In this document: positions 54,777 through 62,998 of the stretch, one piece after another
How the letters are laid out: every line of letters begins with the position of its first letter
How positions within the stretch are numbered: the stretch's first letter is position 1
Source: Halioglobus maricola
GTDB lineage: Bacteria > Pseudomonadota > Gammaproteobacteria > Pseudomonadales > Halieaceae
Length of the DNA: 64,000 bases
Assembly (NCBI RefSeq): GCF_009388985.1
Contig: NZ_CP036422.1
Coordinates: 1,130,501 to 1,194,500, forward strand
Reading direction: 5' to 3'
The notes under the pieces: generated by a model
Told to the model about the DNA's origin: nothing
The model's database searches: none
The model's input: only the letters and a program-made list of their open reading frames with translations
Translations under genes and position numbers: made by a program

Positions 54777-55151
54777 ATGACAGCGGAAGGAATGTTAGAG
54801 GTCGCTTTTGTCACTTGGGGAAACGTGGCAACTATGATGGGACTTTTGATTTCAGTTATAAGCGGTTATCTGGTTGTAGCATTTGTTGCTGGAGAGCGTA
54901 TGACTAGATCGCAGGTTGTACTCGTCAATATTTTCTACGGGTTCATTTCAGGATTTCTTACTTGGGCATTACATGAAATGTCTCACCGGGCGGCCATTAT
55001 CGAAACTGCTGGTTATAACTTAGCTTCAGGTGAGGTTGCCAAGCTCACCGCGAGAGATGATATTGCTCTGCTTCTCGTCATGGCATTTAGCCTGACAGTG
55101 GTTGGCAGTTACAAGTTCATGTGGGATATCAGGCACCCCAAAACCGAATGA
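54777..55151 (+). CDS. Unknown three-helix membrane protein, copy B
   Basis: A 124-residue paralogue of the proteins at 52896 and 55825, again with no known family. Three helices: about 15-42 (MMGLLISVISGYLVVAFVAG), 46-68 and 93-113. It keeps the YLVVAF-x-AG turn, QVVLVN at the start of helix 2 and the C-terminal YKFMWDIRHPKTE. The start is preceded by an unusual stem that pairs its ribosome site. It is followed after 117 bases by a membrane-anchored unknown protein. Confidence 0.75.
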   Translation: MTAEGMLEVAFVTWGNVATMMGLLISVISGYLVVAFVAGERMTRSQVVLVNIFYGFISGFLTWALHEMSHRAAIIETAGYNLASGEVAKLTARDDIALLLVMAFSLTVVGSYKFMWDIRHPKTE

Positions 55152-55268
55152 CCGCTTTGAAGTGTAAGCGGGCATCGTACCCTCCAGTGCTGATTCTTTC
55201 CCCAGCAGGTCGCTTCTGGCGGCAGGCTTCGGTGTACCCTTGGATGGGACCTAACAATAAGGACAGGG

Positions 55269-55757
55269 ATGATGAAAGAGAGCAAGACAGGAAGATGGGC
55301 ACAGGCGCTGGGATTCCTGGGTGTTATTGCTTCGCTGCTATTTGTAGCATACGAGTTGAAGCAATCAAGGGATATTGCAACCGCAGATGTTTATTTGGCA
55401 ACGCTGCAGTTGGAAATGGAAGCCTATGGATTCCTATTCGCGGAAGACACGATCCGGCCAGTCGTAGACAAATTGTATACCGACGAGGAGCTTCTACCGG
55501 GAGAGCGTAGGCTTCTATTAGAATTTACAGATATGTGGACAAGCCTTTCAGATGCTGTGCATTTTCAGTACCAACTAGGGCTGGTGCCAGAGGAAGTGTG
55601 GGAGGCAGAGAGAGCCCATCTCACCGATCTTCTTGCCGTTCAATGTTACTCCGAATTCTTTCAGCAGTGGGGTAACAGGAATAGAGCCAGCTTCGTAGCG
55701 GACATAGCCGACATTCTGGAAGCTGCGCCAAGGCATGAAGGCTGCTTCGATGGTTGA
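55269..55757 (+). CDS. Single-helix membrane-anchored protein, unknown
   Basis: Not recognised as a named family. The 162-residue product has one helix (about 12-28, ALGFLGVIASLLFVAYEL) followed by KQSRDIATAD and an all-helical soluble domain with acidic and aromatic residues. The TM-then-(E/Q)LKQ pattern occurs in many unnamed marine bacterial proteins. Two ATGs (55269, 55272) are possible. It sits between copies B and C of the unknown three-helix protein. Confidence 0.65.
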   Translation: MMKESKTGRWAQALGFLGVIASLLFVAYELKQSRDIATADVYLATLQLEMEAYGFLFAEDTIRPVVDKLYTDEELLPGERRLLLEFTDMWTSLSDAVHFQYQLGLVPEEVWEAERAHLTDLLAVQCYSEFFQQWGNRNRASFVADIADILEAAPRHEGCFDG

Positions 55758-55824
55758 CGGATTCTGCCTAAAGTCTGACATCAGGGTATGGTAAGTGGAG
55801 AGCGAATGACCAAGAGATTGAAGC

Positions 55825-56193
55825 ATGAGTGAGTATGAGCTTGCAGACGTAATAGCGAGTTATTCCGTTGCAGCCATGACTGCCATGACTCTATATCTGA
55901 CTGCAGTTACTGCGTATCTGGTGGCGGCGTTTTCGGCGGGAGCTCGCCTTAGTAGAGCGCAAGTTGTCATCGTCAATGCACTCTTTGTATTTGTTTCTGG
56001 ATTTTTTCTCTACGGGACTGCAGGTTATTTCTATCGGCAGCTTCAGTATGTGCACGAGCTAAGACTATTAGCGCCTAATCATCATCTGACCCTGAATATC
56101 GAGACGATCGGGTTTATTGCATCGGTTGAATTTTTGGGAATCATCGCTTCACTCTATTTCATGTGGAGCATCAGACACCCCAGGTCAGAGTAA
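55825..56193 (+). CDS. Unknown three-helix membrane protein, copy C
   Basis: A 122-residue member of the same three-copy family (see 52896 and 54777). Helices lie at about 15-40 (TAMTLYLTAVTAYLVAAFSAG), 45-68 and 93-115. It shares MSEYELADVIAS at the start with copy A, and YFMWSIRHPRSE at the end with copies A and B. It may be the copy closest to the ancestral form because it shares the ends of both others. It converges on a further membrane-anchored unknown gene. Confidence 0.75.
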   Translation: MSEYELADVIASYSVAAMTAMTLYLTAVTAYLVAAFSAGARLSRAQVVIVNALFVFVSGFFLYGTAGYFYRQLQYVHELRLLAPNHHLTLNIETIGFIASVEFLGIIASLYFMWSIRHPRSE

Positions 56194-56212
56194 GCGCGGT
56201 GTGGACTCTCTT

Positions 56213-56950
56213 CTAGGCTTCGCTAGTGGAACATTCAGTACCCAGCATCTCACAAATGATGCCCGCATCCTCTGCCAGCAAGCCTGTCTTATTTTCAAGT
56301 AGTGCCGCTATCAGCAAACGCGTATGAATCAGGTTCTGGAACTCTAGAGATCCCATGAGTTCGCGCGCATACACTGCCGTTTCCTCCTTGGAGTAGTAAT
56401 CACTCCACTTCTTTCGATGTTGCTCATCACTGAATCCGAAGACCACCAGTGGAACTCTCTCGCCAAGATAGATGGTCAGTTCCTCATTGACGAAAGCGAG
56501 ACCCCAGCTCTGAGTTCTGTACAAGCTCTCGAGCAGCTTCTGAAACTGAACCAGGTTGGAGCGCAACTCTGCTGGTAGAAGACTGTTTAGATCCCCTGAG
56601 CCAATCAACGAGTCAAGAGCACCGGTAGGCGGAAGATAGGTTGTAAACAGGATGGCTGATTGTACTAATTGAATGGCTTCTTCCGCATCTAGATCTGCAG
56701 GGCCTTCCCGAGTCAGCTTGAGCAATTGAAGCAACTGTTCCTGCTCCTGCTTGTGATAATCTCTCGTCGACATTGCCCCCGCATAGGTGGCCTGAAATTC
56801 TGAGCGCAACGCACTGAGGGCGTGCTCCCTCTTTTTGTTTTCCTGGAACTCTTCCCAACTGGAATCTATACCGAAGGCAATAAGTATACTGGCGACGATT
56901 GCCACGCCTTCAAGTAGCAGCTTCCGCAGGTTTATTTCTTGATCAGCCAT
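56213..56950 (-). CDS. Membrane-anchored helical protein of unknown function
   Basis: A 245-residue protein with one N-terminal helix (about 9-29, LLLEGVAIVASILIAFGID) followed by SSWEEFQENKKRE and a mostly helical soluble region. The layout resembles DUF6090-type proteins (short leader, helix, then N-W/E-x3-E-N). The ATG at 56950 is preferred; the frame is open further upstream but without a signal. It is convergent with copy C and followed by 161 bases of gap before the second Rieske gene, in which I see nothing. Confidence 0.65.
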   Translation of the reverse strand: MADQEINLRKLLLEGVAIVASILIAFGIDSSWEEFQENKKREHALSALRSEFQATYAGAMSTRDYHKQEQEQLLQLLKLTREGPADLDAEEAIQLVQSAILFTTYLPPTGALDSLIGSGDLNSLLPAELRSNLVQFQKLLESLYRTQSWGLAFVNEELTIYLGERVPLVVFGFSDEQHRKKWSDYYSKEETAVYARELMGSLEFQNLIHTRLLIAALLENKTGLLAEDAGIICEMLGTECSTSEA

Positions 56951-57111
56951 TCTAATTCCTTGGAAATCATTAACACCGCATTCACTCTGAGAGTCGGGGC
57001 ATGCTAGAACAGTGCCACTCCTTGGATAAAAACGGACGTTCACAGAAGAGTATCAAAAGGAATGCGATTAGGCGAAAGGGGAGGCTTGCTGAGTACGTCG
57101 GAATCGTTGAG

Positions 57112-58272
57112 CTAGCCTGGAGTGGTCAGGCCCAGAACTTCACTGATCTGCCGGTGCATATTCTGCACGCCGGGTTCATTGCGCCCAAATAGCACTTTGC
57201 GATCGAGACCGCTGTGTAAGCCGCGTGTGATCTTGTCCACCAGTGAGTAGTCTTCTGCTACAGCAACATCATTGATCAACTGGAAGTATTCTTCGCGCTG
57301 CGCTCGCTCTTCGTCACTTTGGGGAGCGTTTGGCAGATACATGCTGTGATACACCACAGACGTGTCTGGGCTCACCGGGTAAACGCGCCAGGTCTGGAAG
57401 TGGTCGGCGACGGCGAAGATCACTGTGTTGGGGAAAATATAGTTCACATAGGATGTGTATTCACGTGGGTCCCATTGCGCTTCCGGTATCTGGCGCAATT
57501 CATCGATCGTCAATGTTGCCGAGCCCATGGCATGATTGCGGCCGAAGGTGTGAAACGTACTGACATTCGAGTGGGCCATCTGGCCGATACTCTCTGGATG
57601 CAGTGACTCGAAGTGATAGAACTCCTGAAAGGTGTCCATGTTCAATTTCCAGTTGAACGCGGTCTCTACCTTCTTCGCTCCCAGGTAGTAGTGGTTTTCG
57701 AGGCCGTTGCCTTCCAGTCGAGCTTCCATACCGCTCAGGACATCGTCGATTTCGAAACGCAGGTCAGGATTTGGCATCACGAAAATAAAGCCGTACTTTT
57801 CTTCTACCTGCAACTCACGCAAGCCAAGGCTTTCTCGGTCCATTCCTTCGAAACCTTCCTGGAAAGGGATTCCGATAAGCTTGCCGTCCAGGTCATAGCT
57901 CCAACCGTGATAGGGGCAGGAGAACATGCGGCCCTTCTTGGCTTGCCCGCTTGCGCACTCATTGATTGGCGCACCACGGTGAGAGCAGCTGTTCACAAAG
58001 GCCTTGAGCAGACCTTCGCCGTTGCGCACCACCAGAATGGGGATTCCAGTATCGTCGAAAGCGAAATAGTCACCGGGGTTGGGGAGGGTGCAGCTGGGCC
58101 CGACAAACTGTGGGTAGTTGCGAAACAGGGCTTGTCGTTCGAGGTCGAATCGCTCGGGGTCGATATATTCTTGTACATCCAACGACATCACCGCATCGGC
58201 CATGGTAGTCGTGTTGTTTGCGACCAGCTCTAGCAGTCGCTTTGTTTCTTTGACGAGTGCATCCCGGTTCAT
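57112..58272 (-). CDS. Rieske ring-hydroxylating oxygenase alpha subunit 2
   Basis: A 386-residue oxygenase. Rieske ligands Cys96, His98, Cys119 and His122 (CSHRGA, CPYHGW). The mononuclear iron ligands are His220 and His225 in EFYHFESLH, with Asp213 bridging. It is distinct from the oxygenase at 48507 (shorter, different C-terminal domain). It begins 12 bases after the acyl-CoA dehydrogenase stop and is likely cotranscribed with it from the divergent promoter at 59.5 kb. No ferredoxin or reductase is adjacent, but the ferredoxin at 49889 could serve both. Confidence 0.93.
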   Translation of the reverse strand: MNRDALVKETKRLLELVANNTTTMADAVMSLDVQEYIDPERFDLERQALFRNYPQFVGPSCTLPNPGDYFAFDDTGIPILVVRNGEGLLKAFVNSCSHRGAPINECASGQAKKGRMFSCPYHGWSYDLDGKLIGIPFQEGFEGMDRESLGLRELQVEEKYGFIFVMPNPDLRFEIDDVLSGMEARLEGNGLENHYYLGAKKVETAFNWKLNMDTFQEFYHFESLHPESIGQMAHSNVSTFHTFGRNHAMGSATLTIDELRQIPEAQWDPREYTSYVNYIFPNTVIFAVADHFQTWRVYPVSPDTSVVYHSMYLPNAPQSDEERAQREEYFQLINDVAVAEDYSLVDKITRGLHSGLDRKVLFGRNEPGVQNMHRQISEVLGLTTPG

Positions 58273-58284
58273 GGTTTTGGCACT

Positions 58285-59472
58285 CTAGAGCCCAAGCACC
58301 AGCTTGGCTACGATGTTGCGTTGCACTTCCTGTGAGCCGCCGAAGATAGACGCTGCGCGATTGTTGAGATAGCGGGGGAGCACTGCGCTCTCGGGGTCGG
58401 GGCGGTAGGGGCTGGCGCCAGGCATGGGGTTCAGTTCCAGGCCGCGGTAACCGAGAATATCTACCGACACTTCGTTGATTGCCTGTTCAATGCGAGTGGT
58501 GTTTAGTTTGAGAATCGATGATTCTGGCCCCGGGTTTCCGCCACCGCTGACATCTGAGAGGATGCGCAACTCGGTAATCTCCAGCGCTTTCAGGTCGATC
58601 TCGATGTTCGCGATGCGGCGCTTGAGTGTCCCTGTGCTGTCGAAATCCACCACTGCGTCGGCCGTATCGCGATAAAGCTTCCAAAGGCGTTCCAGTTCGT
58701 GCAGTACCAGCGGTCCGGAAAAGCCACCGCCGCGTTCGAATTCCAGTAGGTATTTGGCGTAGGTCCAGCCCTTGTTTTCTTCGCCAATGCGGTTTGTTTG
58801 GGGCACCCGCACGTTATCGAAGAACACCTGATTTACCTCGTGGTCACCGGCCATGGTGATGATGGGTTCGACCGTGATACCGGGCGAGTCCATATCCAGC
58901 AGCAGGAAGCTGATGCCTTGTTGTGGCCGGCCCTCATTGCTGGTGCGTACGAGGCAGAAAATATGGTCTGCCAGGTGGGCGTGGGTGGTCCAGATCTTCG
59001 AGCCGTTGACGATGTAGTCTTCACCACTGGGCTCAGCCTTGAGTTTGAGGCCCGCAAGGTCAGAGCCCGCGCCTGGCTCGGAGTAGCCCTGGCACCAGTA
59101 GTGCTCGCCTGACAGAATCTTCGGCAGATGCTCGGCTTTCTGCTCTTCACTGCCAAAGGCCATGATCACCGGCGCCAGCATTAGCAGGCCCAGAGGAATG
59201 AGCATCGGCGCGCCTGCGAGGTAGCACTCGCGACTGAATATGTATTTCTGGGTGGCGGTCCAGCCAGTGCCGCCGTGCTCGGTGGGCCACTGGGGCACGG
59301 CCCATCCTTGCTCGACCAGGATGGCTTGCCACTGCAGTGCCAGCTCTTTTTCTACGAATACGCTGGCGTTGCTGGCGGTGGTCTCGACAATTTCTTCGGT
59401 GAGGTGGTTGGCCAGGAACTGGCGCACCTCCCGCTGGAACTGCAGATCCTCGGCGGAGAATGTGAGGTCCAT
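58285..59472 (-). CDS. Acyl-CoA dehydrogenase
   Basis: A 395-residue FAD-dependent acyl-CoA dehydrogenase-family protein. It has the N-terminal helical domain, the FAD/substrate loop CQGYSEPGAGSDLAGL near 133, GSKIWTTHAH near 157, and a C-terminal helical domain ending FGGSQEVQRNIVAKLVLGL. The type resembles the steroid/terpenoid side-chain dehydrogenase group rather than FadE. It is first in the minus-strand pair with the second Rieske oxygenase and is divergent from the P450 gene. Confidence 0.92.
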   Translation of the reverse strand: MDLTFSAEDLQFQREVRQFLANHLTEEIVETTASNASVFVEKELALQWQAILVEQGWAVPQWPTEHGGTGWTATQKYIFSRECYLAGAPMLIPLGLLMLAPVIMAFGSEEQKAEHLPKILSGEHYWCQGYSEPGAGSDLAGLKLKAEPSGEDYIVNGSKIWTTHAHLADHIFCLVRTSNEGRPQQGISFLLLDMDSPGITVEPIITMAGDHEVNQVFFDNVRVPQTNRIGEENKGWTYAKYLLEFERGGGFSGPLVLHELERLWKLYRDTADAVVDFDSTGTLKRRIANIEIDLKALEITELRILSDVSGGGNPGPESSILKLNTTRIEQAINEVSVDILGYRGLELNPMPGASPYRPDPESAVLPRYLNNRAASIFGGSQEVQRNIVAKLVLGL

Positions 59473-59522
59473 GGATGGCTCCTTCTACTATGCACAGGCA
59501 AATTAGCAAAGCCCCCTGATAA

Positions 59523-59544
59523 AAACAATCAGAATTGACTGTTT
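59523..59544 (-). promoter_or_regulatory. 22-bp inverted-repeat operator, copy 2
   Basis: On the minus strand half-sites AAACAGTCA and TGATTGTTT flank the 4-bp centre ATTC, identical to copy 1 (48446-48467) at 20 of 22 bases. The plus strand carries a -35 TTGACT (59535-59540) within the site and TAATGT (59558-59563) after 17 bp, so binding would block the P450 promoter. Confidence 0.78.
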
Positions 59545-59629
59545 ATTTTTAATTGGCTAATGTGAGGCTCAGATTGCCGCCATTACATAAGTAATAACTC
59601 ATTCCCGGCGGCCCAGCAGGAGAGCATAA

Positions 59630-60886
59630 ATGGCCAAGTGCCCCGCAGATTTTGACTTCTTTTCCCCGGAGGTCATCGAATCGCCATTCGAGTTTTACAA
59701 AGTGGTGCGTGAGCAGGCGCCGGTGTATCAGCTTCCGGGCACGAATATCTTTTTTCTTTCGCGCTGGGAGGATATTCGCACCGTCAATCGCGATACCGCA
59801 ACTTTCTCCAATGACTTCCAGGATGTTTTGCAGGGGCCTGAACCCTCAGATCAGGTGAAGGCGATCTACGCCACTGGTTACGAGCAACCCCCCACGCTGC
59901 TCACGCTAGATCCCCCGGCACACAAGGTCTATCGCTCGCTGATCAACAAGGTGTTCTCGGCCAAGCGTGTTGAGACGATGCGTCCCTATATGGAAACGGT
60001 GGTGGATGAATTGCTCGATGATATGCTCGAGAAAGGAGAGTGCGATTTCGTCCATGACTTCGCGACGCCTCTTCCGGTGTATGTAATCGCCGACCAGCTC
60101 GGCGTACCGCGCAAGGACCTGCGCCGCATCAAAACCTGGTCTGACGCCTTTGCGTCGCGCCTGGGGGGCATGGCTGATGAGCAGAAGCAGATTGAGGACG
60201 CCACGCTGATTGTCGAGTGGCAGCACTACATGGCCGAGATTATCGCCCAGCGTCGGGCTGAGCCCCGGGACGATATTATTTCCGATCTGGCCAATAACAC
60301 GATCAAACCCGCCGATGGCGAGCGCCTGATGACGGTTGAAGAAATACTCAGCATGGTCGAGCAGTTGTTGGTGGCAGGCAATGAGACAACCACCTCGTCC
60401 TTGGCGGGTGGCCTGTTGTCGCTGATTCAATTACAGGATCAGATGCAGGCCCTGCTCGATGATCCCTCTATGATCGATAACGCGGTGGAGGAAATGCTAC
60501 GTCTGGAATCTCCTTCCGCGGGCCTGTGGCGGGTGGTGACTACAGACACAGAGATTCGTGGTGTGCAGATACCCAAAGATTCTTTGCTGATGCTGCGTTA
60601 TGCCGCGGCGAACCGGGATGAAGCGGTATTTGATGAGCCGGACAAGATGGACGTGTGCCGCAAGAATGCCGATGAGCACATCGCCTTTGGTTATGGCACG
60701 CATTTCTGTCCCGGTGCGTTTCTGGGCCGCAAGGAGATGCAGGTGGCATTCCAGAAGATCCTTGAGCGTATGACCAATATTCAGCTGGTCGAAGGTAAGA
60801 ACGATCTCATGCACTCGCCCAATATGGTGTTGCGTGGGCTGAAAGAGCTACATATTAGCTATGAAAAGCGCGAGGTGCAGGCATGA
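59630..60886 (+). CDS. Cytochrome P450
   Basis: A 418-residue soluble bacterial P450. The I-helix oxygen motif AGNETTT lies at 249-255, E-x-x-R is EMLR at 288-291, and the haem loop FGYGTHFCPG carries axial Cys360. It needs a ferredoxin and reductase, which are not adjacent. Substrate unknown; the neighbourhood (acyl-CoA dehydrogenase, Rieske oxygenase, alcohol dehydrogenase, TonB receptor) suggests a terpenoid, steroid or other hydrophobic ring compound. Its stop overlaps the alcohol dehydrogenase ATG. Confidence 0.95.
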   Translation: MAKCPADFDFFSPEVIESPFEFYKVVREQAPVYQLPGTNIFFLSRWEDIRTVNRDTATFSNDFQDVLQGPEPSDQVKAIYATGYEQPPTLLTLDPPAHKVYRSLINKVFSAKRVETMRPYMETVVDELLDDMLEKGECDFVHDFATPLPVYVIADQLGVPRKDLRRIKTWSDAFASRLGGMADEQKQIEDATLIVEWQHYMAEIIAQRRAEPRDDIISDLANNTIKPADGERLMTVEEILSMVEQLLVAGNETTTSSLAGGLLSLIQLQDQMQALLDDPSMIDNAVEEMLRLESPSAGLWRVVTTDTEIRGVQIPKDSLLMLRYAAANRDEAVFDEPDKMDVCRKNADEHIAFGYGTHFCPGAFLGRKEMQVAFQKILERMTNIQLVEGKNDLMHSPNMVLRGLKELHISYEKREVQA

Positions 60887-61917
60887 AGGCGGCTGTATTC
60901 GAGGAAGTTGGCAAGCCACTTTCGATTCAAGAGATCGCTGACCCCACGCCTGAACGCAATGAGCTGGTGATGAAAGTGGGGTATTGCGGGGTGTGCGGCA
61001 CTGATTTGCACGCCACGCGTGAAGGGCTAACCACGGCGTGCTGCGGTCAGGTGCTTGGCCATGAGTATGTTGGTGAGATCGTCGAGGTTGGTCCGGATGC
61101 CATCGGTGACTGGCAGGTCGGTGACAGGGTTTGTTCGCTGCCATTTATTTGCTGTGGTACCTGCCCGGCTTGTGCGACAGGCCGCTTTTACGAGTGCCAG
61201 AACAAGAAAGTATCGGGTATTGATGCCCAGGGTGGCTTTGCCGAGTATGTGCCAGCCGGCGCGCAGGAAACACTCAAGCTCCCTGACAGCCTCGACCTGG
61301 AAACGGCCACACTGATCGAGCCCCTGGCCGTAGGTATTCACGCTGTACGCGTATCAAAGCTCCAGGCGGGTAGCAGGGTGCTGGTTATTGGTGCCGGGCC
61401 GATCGGATTGACGGTTGCCCTCTGGGCGCGCTTCTTCGGTGCTCGCGATGTGGTGGTGAGCGAAATGGCATCCAGCCGCATGGAGCTTGCCAAGCAGATG
61501 GGCGCCACTGCCGTCATCCAGCCCGACCCCGCCGCCGGGGCAGAGGCACTGGCTGCGCAATATGCAGACCTGACAGGCGGCGCTCCCGATGTCATATTCG
61601 AATGTGTGGGTGCGCCGGGGCTGATTCAGCAGTGTATTGAGATTGCGCCACACGGAGGCCTTATCGTGCCTGTAGGCGTGTGTGAGCAGCCTGATGGCTT
61701 CATGCCATTGCTGGGGTTATTCAAGGAATTGCGGATCCAGTTCGCGGTGGCTTATACCCGCGATGATTTTGAAACGTCGCTGGCGATGCTCGCTGAAGGT
61801 CGTATCGATGTGCGTCCAATGATTACGGATGTCGTCAGCCTGGACGAATTGCCCGATGCGTTTGAGGCGCTACGCACGCCTAAGGATCAGTGTAAGGTGC
61901 TCACCAAAATTGGCTGA
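60883..61917 (+). CDS. Zinc-dependent alcohol dehydrogenase
   Basis: A 344-residue medium-chain dehydrogenase. Catalytic zinc ligands: Cys38 (GVCGTD), His60-Glu61 (GHEYVGE). Structural zinc: Cys91, Cys94, Cys97 and Cys105. The Rossmann motif VIGAGPIGL lies near 167. It presumably oxidises the alcohol product of the adjacent P450. The ATG overlaps the P450 stop by four bases (ATGA), so they form one operon under the promoter with operator copy 2. Confidence 0.93.
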   Translation: MKAAVFEEVGKPLSIQEIADPTPERNELVMKVGYCGVCGTDLHATREGLTTACCGQVLGHEYVGEIVEVGPDAIGDWQVGDRVCSLPFICCGTCPACATGRFYECQNKKVSGIDAQGGFAEYVPAGAQETLKLPDSLDLETATLIEPLAVGIHAVRVSKLQAGSRVLVIGAGPIGLTVALWARFFGARDVVVSEMASSRMELAKQMGATAVIQPDPAAGAEALAAQYADLTGGAPDVIFECVGAPGLIQQCIEIAPHGGLIVPVGVCEQPDGFMPLLGLFKELRIQFAVAYTRDDFETSLAMLAEGRIDVRPMITDVVSLDELPDAFEALRTPKDQCKVLTKIG

Positions 61918-61932
61918 GCACCGTTATCTTCG

Positions 61933-62802
61933 CTAGCGGTAGTAGTCCTTGCCCACCAGCTCCAGCATGCGGTCATCGTGTGCCTCGCCCTGCAGACAGT
62001 TGGCTTTGATCCACTCCTCGTCTGACACTTTCGCACGCGCGGCGATCATCTCTTCGGCGTCTGCGCCCACCGGGTAGCGGAAGCGCGGTGTATCTGAATC
62101 GATGGCATCTTCGATAGCCGTTGCCACGTCAGCAGGCATGGCGGGCCGTCCAAGATTGAACTCGAACCAGCGTCCTAACCGCATCAGGGTGTTCATGTAG
62201 GGTTGCTCAATTGATTCATCCATCGGCTCGGCCTTGCCCCAGATCGGTGTGAGCACGCACCCTGGTTCGATGATGGACACCTTCACATTAAATTCAGCCA
62301 TTTCGAATGCGAGTGATTCGCTTAGGCCTTCCATTGCAAATTTTGACGCGGAGTAGTGAGCGTGACAGCCCATGGGTACCCGGCCCGCGAGGGAGCCGAC
62401 GTTGACTATTCGCCCGCTGCCTTGCTTGCGCATAATCGGAGTTACTGCCCGCAGCACATTTACTGTGCCAAAGTAGTTCGTTTCGAAGATCCAGCGCACG
62501 TCTTCCATCGATGTCATCTCAACCGCCTGGCCTGCGCCAACGCCAGCGTTATTTACCAGGGCGTCGATGCTGCCGGTCTCCGCCATGATCTGAGCGATGG
62601 CGCTGTCGATGGATTCAGGCTGAGTGATATCCATCTGTACCACAGTTACTGGCAGTGACTCCGCGGCAATAGCCTTGCGCAGGTCATCCACGCCGTCCGG
62701 GTTGCGCACAGCAGCGTAGACCTGGTTTCCCTTGCGGGCCATGTGGAGGGCAGCTTCCTGGCCGATGCCTGTGCTGGCGCCGGTGACGAGAATAGTGGAC
62801 AT
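61933..62802 (-). CDS. SDR-family oxidoreductase
   Basis: A 289-residue classical SDR. TGASTGIGQ lies near residue 7, NNAGVGAG near 84 and YSASKFAMEG near 151. A C-terminal region of about 60 residues exceeds the minimal SDR core. GAGGAG precedes the ATG at 62802; a longer open frame upstream overlaps the neighbour. It is the last gene of the minus-strand operon that includes the TonB-dependent receptor, and it converges on the alcohol dehydrogenase gene. Substrate unknown. Confidence 0.9.
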   Translation of the reverse strand: MSTILVTGASTGIGQEAALHMARKGNQVYAAVRNPDGVDDLRKAIAAESLPVTVVQMDITQPESIDSAIAQIMAETGSIDALVNNAGVGAGQAVEMTSMEDVRWIFETNYFGTVNVLRAVTPIMRKQGSGRIVNVGSLAGRVPMGCHAHYSASKFAMEGLSESLAFEMAEFNVKVSIIEPGCVLTPIWGKAEPMDESIEQPYMNTLMRLGRWFEFNLGRPAMPADVATAIEDAIDSDTPRFRYPVGADAEEMIAARAKVSDEEWIKANCLQGEAHDDRMLELVGKDYYR

Positions 62803-62804
62803 GT

Positions 62805-62996
62805 TTACTCCTCGGTAGATTGGCCCTGACGGGCCTTGTAGTCGATTCGGTACTCGCAGGTCACACAACGCCGCATTCCATCACGCATGCTGTCGTTCTG
62901 TGCCTTGAGTGTTACCAGTTCCTGTTCCAGTTCGCGAATGCGTTTTGCCTGCTGTGCCAGCTTCGCCCTGGGCTCGATAAGATCCTTAAGCTGCAC
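62805..62996 (-). CDS. Small coiled-coil protein with one CxxC
   Basis: Not recognised. A 63-residue product from GTG at 62996, just after the preceding stop; a TTG at 63032 would give 75 residues. The heptad-like segment LAQQAKRIRELEQELVTLKAQ indicates a coiled coil, followed by a single CVTCEYR CxxC. It lies two bases from the SDR start, so it is cotranscribed. A dimer could complete a four-Cys metal site, which is speculation. Confidence 0.6.
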   Translation of the reverse strand: MQLKDLIEPRAKLAQQAKRIRELEQELVTLKAQNDSMRDGMRRCVTCEYRIDYKARQGQSTEE

Positions 62997-62998
62997 GG

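Noticed and set aside
52800..56200. Integron-like cassette array
   Set aside because: Single genes separated by 50-180 bases suggested cassettes, but no attC core pairs (GTTRRRY and RYYYAAC) or integrase gene could be found.
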